This document shows, in pieces, positions 1 to 5,343 of a stretch of DNA of 5,990 nucleotides. Below the pieces are notes generated by a model that saw only the letters and a program-made list of their open reading frames with translations, had not been told where the DNA came from and ran no database searches. Numbering within the stretch: position 1 is the stretch's first letter; each line of letters starts with the position of its first letter. A program made the translations under genes and the position numbers. The DNA is from a candidate division WWE3 bacterium RIFCSPLOWO2_12_FULL_36_10 (GTDB taxonomy: Bacteria > Patescibacteriota > WWE3 > UBA101185 > UBA10185), in the NCBI GenBank assembly GCA_001772985.1, contig MEVN01000031.1:1-5990 (forward strand). Direction: 5' to 3'.

Positions 1-357
1 TGCGGATTTTGCTTCGCGTGCCACAACAACTTGTTCATTCCCAAGGCTTACATTTATTCTCCTTTGTTGCTGTAGAAATGCAAGAATTGGAAAGTTTTGA
101 ATCATAAAAATATAATCACCGCCAAAAGGATCAGTATATCTAAACGTTCTTGCCAGTGAAAAAAGTTTTGGGATAACAAATACTCCGTCAAATATTGAAT
201 CACCGCCTTGTAATGTTATATCATGAAAATCAGGTAATCTAAGATATGGGTAACATTGGTACATAAGACTTACCTGTTCCCGTAATGACTTTGGTCTCCA
301 CAGAGGTGGATAAAAGTAGCTAGATGAAACCGCCCCTGTGTACAGTGATGTATCCAT
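1..357 (-). CDS. Hypothetical protein, N-terminal part (runs off left edge)
   Basis: An uninterrupted minus-strand reading frame of 119 codons starts at the ATG at 357-355 and is still open at the window edge, so the C-terminus is missing. The start is well supported: reading toward the gene, AGGAG (370-366) lies 8 bases before the ATG. The protein begins MDTSLYTGAVSSSYF and is rich in aromatic residues and prolines, for example YFYPPLWRP near residues 14-22. It continues with mixed hydrophobic and polar segments such as IFDGVFVIPKLFSLA (about 56-70). There is no signal peptide, clear membrane helix or nucleotide-binding motif in this part. I do not recognise the family. It is transcribed away from the hydrolase gene and has its own candidate promoter at 410-438. 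Confidence is high that this is a real gene; its function is unknown. Confidence 0.8.
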   Translation of the reverse strand, partial: MDTSLYTGAVSSSYFYPPLWRPKSLREQVSLMYQCYPYLRLPDFHDITLQGGDSIFDGVFVIPKLFSLARTFRYTDPFGGDYIFMIQNFPILAFLQQQRRINVSLGNEQVVVAREAKSA

Positions 358-409
358 GACATTCTCTCCTTTTTGTGTCTTTTGATGGTTATACGTCTAT
401 AACTATGGG

Positions 410-438
410 ATTTTAACAGTTTTTACTCCTACTTGCAA
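410..438 (-). promoter_or_regulatory. Candidate sigma70-type promoter for the leftward gene
   Basis: Read on the minus strand, TTGCAA (438-433) is followed after exactly 17 bases by TAAAAT (415-410). These match the -35 and -10 consensus at 4/6 and 5/6 positions. Transcription would start near position 403, giving a 5' leader of about 45 bases before the ATG at 357. The -35 hexamer is its own reverse complement and is also the -35 of the rightward promoter. This is a pattern match only, with no experimental support. Confidence 0.5.
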
Positions 439-461
439 AGGATTCAAATTTTGTATAGAAT
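433..461 (+). promoter_or_regulatory. Candidate sigma70-type promoter for the leader RNA and hydrolase
   Basis: TTGCAA (433-438) is followed after exactly 17 bases by TAGAAT (456-461), matching the -35 at 4/6 and the -10 at 5/6 positions. Transcription would start near 468-470. Such a promoter is needed because a rightward intrinsic terminator lies at 576-599 with no rightward gene in front of it. It shares its palindromic -35 with the leftward promoter. Confidence 0.5.
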
Positions 462-467
462 GCCACA

Positions 468-599
468 ATATGTTAAGTAAATTCTATTTTAGGTATCATA
501 GGTGGTGTAAAACCCCCGAAAGGGCGGGTGTTGCCGTTGTTGCCTAGATAGATTTGCATTTGTAGGAACGCGAATACCCGCTAACAAGCGGGTTTTTTT
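468..599 (+). ncRNA. Structured leader RNA, probable transcription attenuator (or short terminated sRNA)
   Basis: This ~130-nt transcript segment runs from the predicted start to an intrinsic terminator placed 19 bases before the hydrolase ATG. Three hairpins compete. H1 pairs 512-517 with 523-529 around a GAAAG loop, with C525 bulged. P1 pairs 525-532 (CGGGUGUU) with 573-580 (AAUACCCG): 8 bp including one G-U, extendable by 523-524/581-582. The terminator stem uses 576-582. P1 therefore excludes the terminator, and H1 excludes P1, which is the usual arrangement of anti-antiterminator, antiterminator and terminator. Inside P1, 535-538 can pair with 567-570, and 543-546 with 563-566. The pairing was worked out by eye. 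I match it to no known riboswitch or T-box, and the ligand or trigger is unknown. A stand-alone small RNA remains possible. Confidence 0.5.
576..599 (+). terminator. Intrinsic terminator in front of the hydrolase gene
   Basis: ACCCGCT (576-582), loop AACA (583-586) and AGCGGGT (587-593) form a perfect 7-bp stem that runs straight into a T-tract (593-599). The minus strand lacks a T-tract on its exit side, so it works rightward only. The gene to its left points the other way, so this terminator must end a transcript that starts in the intergenic region. Confidence 0.85.
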
Positions 600-618
600 G
601 TATTCAAAAGGTTAATTT

Positions 619-1413
619 ATGACTAAAGGAAAATTAATAAAACTAAATAAGGTCATTGGATTTTTCTACTCTTCGGAGGTTGATGAATCTGTAGCTGTAA
701 TCAATTTGGCGGGAGCTCCGGGATTTGGTGACTCTGGAAATTCAAAAACGGCTCAAGTTTGTAACAGCTTTGGTGTTAGTTACTTAAGCCCAGACTACAT
801 TGGGATGTGTAGATCAGGCGGAGAATTTAACTTTAAATCTTCGGTTGAAACGATTTACGAATGTGTAGATTTTTTAACGGGAAAGTTCTTAGGTACTGAT
901 ATAAAAACTGGAAAAAAACTTGCGAAACAAAAGTTTAACGAAATTATTTTGCTCGGTTCTAGTTTTGGAGGCTCAGTAGCTCCTTTTGTTGAGAAATTCA
1001 AAAAAATAGAGATCAAGAAAATAATTTTGGTAGCTCCCGTTACGGATTGGATAGCTCAAAATAATAAAGGTATGGAAGAACCAATAAATGAATTCTTGAA
1101 TGTTATGAGTATTGGAATGAAAAATGTTTGGAGAGGATTTAGCAATTCCGAATGGCCGGAGATTATTAAGGGAAATATAAAAGAAATGAATCCAATTGAT
1201 AACACTAATTTATTAGCAGATAAGGAAGTTTTTATTCTTCATGGGAATAAGGACAAGTCGATAAGTTGGAAGGATTCGGAAAAGTTCTTTGAGAAGATCA
1301 AAAACGAAGGTTTGGTTAAAAACGTTTTTTTTGAAAAGCTAAAGAATTTTGGCCACTCTGGTTCGGCGGTTAGTGAGGGAGTAAAAAGAGCATTAAGAAA
1401 GATTAGAGTTTAG
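619..1413 (+). CDS. Alpha/beta-hydrolase fold protein (serine hydrolase)
   Basis: This complete 264-residue protein starts at ATG 619, with AAAAGG (606-611) seven bases upstream, and ends at TAG. The fold's landmarks appear in order. An oxyanion-loop segment NLAGAPGFGDSG lies at 29-40. A PDYIGMCRSGGEF segment (58-70) corresponds to the common DYRGxGxSxG element. The nucleophile elbow GSSFGG (113-118) puts Ser115 in the GxSxG position. HGNKD (208-212) supplies Asp212, and FGHSG (244-248) supplies His246. The triad is therefore complete and the enzyme is probably active. The region between elbow and Asp (about 145-195) would form the cap. There is no signal peptide, so it is likely cytosolic. 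The layout resembles esterase, acylaminoacyl-peptidase-like and dienelactone-hydrolase-like members, and the substrate cannot be read from sequence. Expression probably depends on read-through of the terminator just upstream. Confidence 0.9.
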   Translation: MTKGKLIKLNKVIGFFYSSEVDESVAVINLAGAPGFGDSGNSKTAQVCNSFGVSYLSPDYIGMCRSGGEFNFKSSVETIYECVDFLTGKFLGTDIKTGKKLAKQKFNEIILLGSSFGGSVAPFVEKFKKIEIKKIILVAPVTDWIAQNNKGMEEPINEFLNVMSIGMKNVWRGFSNSEWPEIIKGNIKEMNPIDNTNLLADKEVFILHGNKDKSISWKDSEKFFEKIKNEGLVKNVFFEKLKNFGHSGSAVSEGVKRALRKIRV

Positions 1414-1414
1414 G

Positions 1415-1451
1415 GATAGAGCTGATTCCATATATAGGGAACAGCTCTGTC
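1415..1451 (+). other. Long RNA hairpin between the hydrolase and the 729-residue protein
   Basis: Starting two bases after the hydrolase stop codon, 1415-1429 pairs with 1438-1451 around an 8-base AU-rich loop. The stem has 14 base pairs, with one G-U (T1417/G1449) and one bulged A (1425). No T-tract follows; the next T-run is about 15 bases away. It may be a weak or non-canonical terminator, a 3'-end stabiliser or an RNase III site. The paired bases are plain in the sequence; the role is inferred. Confidence 0.6.
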
Positions 1452-1506
1452 ACGTGGATTCTAAATTTTGAACCCACAATACATAGTCTTTTGAAAGGAG
1501 ACTGAA

Positions 1507-3696
1507 ATGAGCACCTTGAAAAATCCACAGTTGTTATTTGCACTAGAAGCATACTTACGTTCGCTTGTGGTTTTGGGATTTAGGTTGGAAAAGACCGTCT
1601 TCCCGGTTAAAGGTAACACGAGTGCATTAAAGGTTGAGCCTGAAGTTTTTATCAACAGGACAAGGAAACTTACTGAAGAAGAAAGGAAGCAATTAGTAAT
1701 TTTAGGCACTATTAAAACTTTGTTTGGAGAAGATGCTAGTGAAAGACTTAGGAAGATATTGTTGGAGCAAGGTCGAGAGAGTTTTTATGAAGAATGTGTT
1801 TTAGTTCTTGAAGGGGTTAGGGTGACCAACGAAAGACTTTCCGCGCAGGTTAAGTTCTGTTTGGAATTCTGCTTGGGTAAAATTAAGAACAATGTTACTA
1901 GAAAAACCGCCAGACAGAACAAAGTTGCCGTGAAATTACTGGTATTTGAGTTAACATCGTTGGATATTGCGTCAACCGGTGAGGTAATGACGACTTTAGT
2001 ATCTAGGATTGCAGGAGAGCTGGCTAGTACTTATGTGGAGTCTTTGCAACATCTTGCTGAAACTACTTCACAACTTGCGATCGCAAATCTTGTTGAATCC
2101 CTTCTGTCAGCCAGAAATAAGCACATGTTAGTAGTTGGCCTTGCAGACGATCGGGAAATTATTGAGGCCGAGCTTAAGGAAGTTAGGGCCATTAATTCCA
2201 ACTTAAGAGTTTTGGATATGATAAGTGGTCGTATCCTAACTTGGGATTCTCTTTCATCTGAGTTGAAAGATGTTGAGAGGGAGTTAGATAGGGTAGCCGA
2301 GATTTTGGATTACAAGGACTTTGATACCGTGCGTTCGCTACAAGCTTATCGCGAGAGTGTATTGCCTCAACTTAAGGCCTTGCAAAGAAAGTCCTTAAGA
2401 GCAAAGGAAGAATTTTATTCACTAACTTGCGATGTTGCGTCACAGAAGCGCGATGATTTGAGTAATTCAAAAGGACGCGGTGGCTCACTGTACAACGAGC
2501 TAACCAGTGTACTCATGGGTAATTTACTTTTATCTTTAGGGATTACGAATTTGCAAAGTATGGGTTTCCCAGAATCCGCTACGCAGGTTGATGATCTTGG
2601 TTCTCAAATAATGAGGACTAAGGATTGGCTTTCAAGTTTAGTTAGTCTTGAGTATTTTACAGATGATGCCAATATGGCTTTGGTTTGGGCACAAATTGCC
2701 CAGCATTTTGTAGATTTAGGTGTAGGGGACTTAAGAGAAATTTTAGCCAGATCCGCAACTTTAGCAGCAAGGCCTACCGATGAAGATTTGATTTACTACA
2801 CGACTGCTCAGAAGTCTGTGGGACTAATGCAGTCTATGAAAGAAGTGTTTAAGGACTTAGTCCTTGCCGGCTTTAGTGCTCTTAGCGCAAAAACAATTGC
2901 TATGGCTTGTTTTGAGCTCTCATTGTTAGAAAATGACGAGCCCATAAACAACAATGTAATTGCCATGCGTTTAGCTGTGTCAACAGTTAAGAATCCTGTG
3001 ACACTTCTTTATATCGGATGCTTAAGGCACTCTTATGAAGGTGGAGTTCACTCAATTCTTCCAGGACTTAGAGAGAACGAGTGGATAAAGGAATTTCTTA
3101 AGGTTGTTGAAGTGGTTAGGTATTACCGCATACCATATAAGGTTTTAGTTGCGCCTTCAGATTTTGAGATTAGGTACACCAAGATTTATCCGTTGGACCA
3201 CCCGTATCACGCCATTGCCAAATCTTATGCAAGGGAACTTGGGCAGAGTTTTGGTGTTGAATCATCACTTCTGTCCGATGTGTTTACTAAACGCGGCTTG
3301 CTTGAGCTGTTTGAGTATTTCTATGAGCAGTATTTGGTAAGGGTTAAGCAGGCGCATCAAGATAGCCAGACCGATGAATGGAACGGCTGGCACCATCAGT
3401 CGGTACAACAACTGCTTGAAAAAGAGTGGCTTTCACTCGCAAGCAAAGAAAGAGGTGTCATACGCTCGGATGCGTCTATCTGGACTTACCGACAGATTGC
3501 AAAAGGAATGGCATGTGGCACCATTTTTTCTGCGATGGATGAAGGCGAGCCGTTGATAGTTTTTGTGTCGGGAAAACGCTCATCTTCGGAAATTGAGAAT
3601 CGTGGAATAAGCGCTGTAAATGGCAATAAGGTTGGATACTTTTTCCTTCCTATTCCTCGGCAAAGTAGTGGTAGTATTGAGGTTTTTGACGAATAG
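1507..3696 (+). CDS. Large helical protein of unknown function (729 aa)
   Basis: This complete gene starts at ATG 1507, with a near-perfect AAAGGAG (1494-1500) six bases upstream, and ends at TAG. I do not recognise the family. The protein is soluble, with no signal peptide or membrane helix. Residues 1-320 are rich in Leu, Glu, Lys and Arg. Within this, about 213-305 has the heptad-like charge pattern of a coiled coil, including the stretch SELKDVERELDRVAEI (251-266). A Ser/Gly/Lys/Arg linker follows (319-327), then a second helical region to about 500. The C-terminal part (about 500-729) looks more globular and is rich in Tyr, Trp and His (YYRIPYKVLVAP 539-550, WNGWHHQ 625-631). It ends in likely beta-strands (PLIVFVSGKR 682-691, VGYFFLPIP 709-717). 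No catalytic motif is evident. The gene is visibly more GC-rich than the glycosyltransferase genes and is flanked by two long hairpins. A structural, scaffold or nucleic-acid-associated role is possible but unsupported. Confidence 0.85.
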   Translation: MSTLKNPQLLFALEAYLRSLVVLGFRLEKTVFPVKGNTSALKVEPEVFINRTRKLTEEERKQLVILGTIKTLFGEDASERLRKILLEQGRESFYEECVLVLEGVRVTNERLSAQVKFCLEFCLGKIKNNVTRKTARQNKVAVKLLVFELTSLDIASTGEVMTTLVSRIAGELASTYVESLQHLAETTSQLAIANLVESLLSARNKHMLVVGLADDREIIEAELKEVRAINSNLRVLDMISGRILTWDSLSSELKDVERELDRVAEILDYKDFDTVRSLQAYRESVLPQLKALQRKSLRAKEEFYSLTCDVASQKRDDLSNSKGRGGSLYNELTSVLMGNLLLSLGITNLQSMGFPESATQVDDLGSQIMRTKDWLSSLVSLEYFTDDANMALVWAQIAQHFVDLGVGDLREILARSATLAARPTDEDLIYYTTAQKSVGLMQSMKEVFKDLVLAGFSALSAKTIAMACFELSLLENDEPINNNVIAMRLAVSTVKNPVTLLYIGCLRHSYEGGVHSILPGLRENEWIKEFLKVVEVVRYYRIPYKVLVAPSDFEIRYTKIYPLDHPYHAIAKSYARELGQSFGVESSLLSDVFTKRGLLELFEYFYEQYLVRVKQAHQDSQTDEWNGWHHQSVQQLLEKEWLSLASKERGVIRSDASIWTYRQIAKGMACGTIFSAMDEGEPLIVFVSGKRSSSEIENRGISAVNGNKVGYFFLPIPRQSSGSIEVFDE

Positions 3697-3700
3697 TAAG

Positions 3701-3750
3701 TGGGTGGGAGTAGACAAATGGGACCGAAATTCCTTGTCTACTCCCATCCA
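3701..3750 (+). other. 17-bp inverted repeat / RNA hairpin before the glycosyltransferase gene
   Basis: Positions 3701-3717 and 3734-3750 pair over 17 consecutive positions in RNA, with a single G-U (3704/3747) and no other mismatch. Inside the loop, 3720-3723 can pair further with 3730-3733. It begins four bases after the stop of the 729-residue protein and ends 11 bases before the next ATG. No T-tract follows on either strand, so it is not a canonical intrinsic terminator. It may block or slow transcription, serve as a processing site, or hinder ribosome access to the weak start at 3762. It could also be a mobile palindromic repeat, but no target-site duplication is visible. Confidence 0.8.
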
Positions 3751-3761
3751 GATTATACAAG

Positions 3762-5342
3762 ATGAGAAGCGAAATTTTAAACCAAATTAATAGTAAGTTG
3801 AATAACTCGTCTAAGAAACGAGTATTAATTGTTATTTCATGTTTTTTTCCATTTATAGGAGGAGATGAAAATACGGCAAAATTTTTGGCGGAAAAACTAG
3901 TTAAACTCGGTTGGAGAGTTACAGTTCTAACAAAATTAAGAGATAAAAGTTTGTCAAAAAACGAAATTATAAATAGCGTTCCTGTAATAAGAGTTGGTGG
4001 AGATGTTTTAGGAATTTTTATTAAGGGAATTCAACTAATCAATAGTTTTGATACGTTGTTTTTTGTTGGGGCATTAGGTGGGAACTTAAAAATAAAAGTT
4101 TTAATTCAAGCTTTTCTTGGGTTTATTGCAAAAAAGCTATTTAAAAAGAGAGTCGTTATGAGACTTGGTTCAAGTAAAGAAGAATACGAAGATCTTTTAT
4201 TCAAACCAAAAATAACAAAGAAATTGTTAAAATCCTTTGACGCATTTATGCCGGTAAATGCGGGGCTTGTTAACTTTTTAGTCGAAAAAGTAGGAATAGA
4301 TAAAAATAAAGTTAAAAATCCGCCCTTTAAGTTTATTGATACAAAAAAGTTTAAACCGTTATGCGTTAATGAAGTAAATGAAGCAAAAACTTTACTTGAA
4401 ATACCCAAAGACAAGAAATTAATACTGTTCGTTGGAAGAGCTTCTCCAGAAAAAAATATTCAAACTTTAATTAATGTGTTTAAAAATCTAGACGACTCGT
4501 TCTTTTTAGTTTTAGTACTTGCCGTTCAATTAAAGGAAAAAAACAAATTTTGGGATGATCTAAAAGCAACTTTTCCTAAAACAAATTTTAAACTTTTTAT
4601 AAATGAGCCAAATCCAGAAAAGCTTATGGCAATAAGTAATGTACTTATTATGCCGTCAATACGAGAAGGAAAGGGCGGTGTTCAGTTTGAAGCTATGGCT
4701 TGCGGGATATCTTCTATTTGCTCAAACCTTGTTAATATAACCGAATCCCTACCAAACGAGCTCTTGGATTTAACTTTTGATCCAATGAGTGAGGATGAGT
4801 TAAAGTCAAAAATTTTGTTTTTCTTTAACCTTTCACAAAAAACAATGATCAAGAATAAGTTGATTGAATTTGTAAACAAAAACTTTTCAGAGGAAGTAAT
4901 CTTAAAAAAATACATCTTTATACTTTTAGAAAAACAGGCTAATACAAAAGCTAAAAAGAAAAAGATAATTTTTCAAGTCCCATGGTATTTGCCACGTATT
5001 GGAGGAATTCAATCAGCTGTAAGTAGAATTTCGCAAGGTTTAATACAAAAAGGATGCGAAGTAACAGTTGTAACAAAAAAAGATAATTCAAAACTCAACT
5101 CAATAGAAAATATGAGTGGCGTTGATGTAATCAGATTCGAGATGAATTTACTTGGCAATATCGCGGGTATTTTTACTACCTTAATCCTAGTTTTAAAAGG
5201 TGGGATATTTATTTTCATGGGAAATTTAAATCATATTGGTTTGTTCCAGAAAATTACTTTTAATATTTTAAATTTAATTAAGGCTAAAACTATTCTAATT
5301 ATGTCTTCAATTGATGAAGGTGAGATGAGAGGGGTAATTTAA
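3762..5342 (+). CDS. Fused glycosyltransferases: complete GT4-type enzyme plus N-terminal half of a second
   Basis: The 526-residue product contains one and a half GT-B glycosyltransferases. Unit 1 (about 19-390) has the acceptor-side Rossmann start KRVLIVISCFFPFIGG (19-34), a donor-side FVGRASPEKN (223-232) and the E-x7-E pair Glu302/Glu310 typical of family GT4. Its usual NGVD turn is replaced by KFIDTKKF (190-197). A lysine-rich linker (391-400) leads to unit 2, which starts KIIFQVPWYLPRIGG (401-415) and continues through VTVVTKK (434-440) to SSIDEGEMRGVI, where TAA stops it before the donor domain. The missing half follows at once in the +1 frame. These enzymes move a sugar from an activated donor to an acceptor at the cytoplasmic face of the membrane, usually in envelope glycan synthesis; donor and acceptor are unknown here. 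The ATG has no clear Shine-Dalgarno sequence and sits 11 bases after a strong hairpin, so the start is less certain than the body. Confidence 0.85.
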   Translation: MRSEILNQINSKLNNSSKKRVLIVISCFFPFIGGDENTAKFLAEKLVKLGWRVTVLTKLRDKSLSKNEIINSVPVIRVGGDVLGIFIKGIQLINSFDTLFFVGALGGNLKIKVLIQAFLGFIAKKLFKKRVVMRLGSSKEEYEDLLFKPKITKKLLKSFDAFMPVNAGLVNFLVEKVGIDKNKVKNPPFKFIDTKKFKPLCVNEVNEAKTLLEIPKDKKLILFVGRASPEKNIQTLINVFKNLDDSFFLVLVLAVQLKEKNKFWDDLKATFPKTNFKLFINEPNPEKLMAISNVLIMPSIREGKGGVQFEAMACGISSICSNLVNITESLPNELLDLTFDPMSEDELKSKILFFFNLSQKTMIKNKLIEFVNKNFSEEVILKKYIFILLEKQANTKAKKKKIIFQVPWYLPRIGGIQSAVSRISQGLIQKGCEVTVVTKKDNSKLNSIENMSGVDVIRFEMNLLGNIAGIFTTLILVLKGGIFIFMGNLNHIGLFQKITFNILNLIKAKTILIMSSIDEGEMRGVI

Positions 5343-5343
5343 A
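5328..5343 (+). other. Frame junction inside the second glycosyltransferase (possible +1 recoding site)
   Basis: In the upstream frame the codons are AGA GGG GTA ATT TAA. The +1 frame has its own TAA at 5335-5337, so a single +1 shift can join the halves only at the ATT codon (5337-5339) just before the stop. GAGGGG (5329-5334) lies directly upstream. This resembles the prfB release-factor-2 site, where AGGGGG precedes CUU UGA and drives +1 slippage. Slippage of the Ile tRNA from AUU to UUU would be poorer than the prfB Leu case, and TAA is a strong stop. A frameshifting deletion is the main alternative. Confidence 0.35.

Noticed and set aside
468..599. T-box, fluoride, guanidine or preQ1 riboswitch
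   Set aside because: I looked for the conserved cores of these classes from memory and did not find them, so the leader is left unnamed.
1415..1451. Canonical intrinsic terminator after the hydrolase
   Set aside because: The stem is strong, but no T-tract follows on either strand within the usual distance, so it is listed only as a hairpin of uncertain role.
1461..1709. Minus-strand open frame across the start of the 729-residue gene
   Set aside because: It overlaps the strong ribosome binding site and start of the plus-strand gene and has no recognisable content.
3149..3556. Two short plus-strand frames of about 60 codons nested in the 729-residue gene
   Set aside because: They lie in another frame of a long, well-started gene and are compositionally shadows of it.
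3701..3750. Terminal inverted repeats of a mini transposable element
   Set aside because: The arms are separated by only 16 bases and there is no flanking duplication, so a single hairpin is the simpler reading. A genome-wide copy count would be needed to revive the idea.
3731..3761. Promoter giving the glycosyltransferase a leaderless transcript (TATACA at 3754-3759)
   Set aside because: There is no acceptable -35 at the right spacing, and the ATG is too close to the -10-like hexamer for a leaderless start.
4106..4414. Minus-strand open frame of about 100 codons inside the first glycosyltransferase
   Set aside because: It is antisense to a recognisable enzyme, with Ser/Phe/Asn-rich shadow composition and no independent sign of coding.
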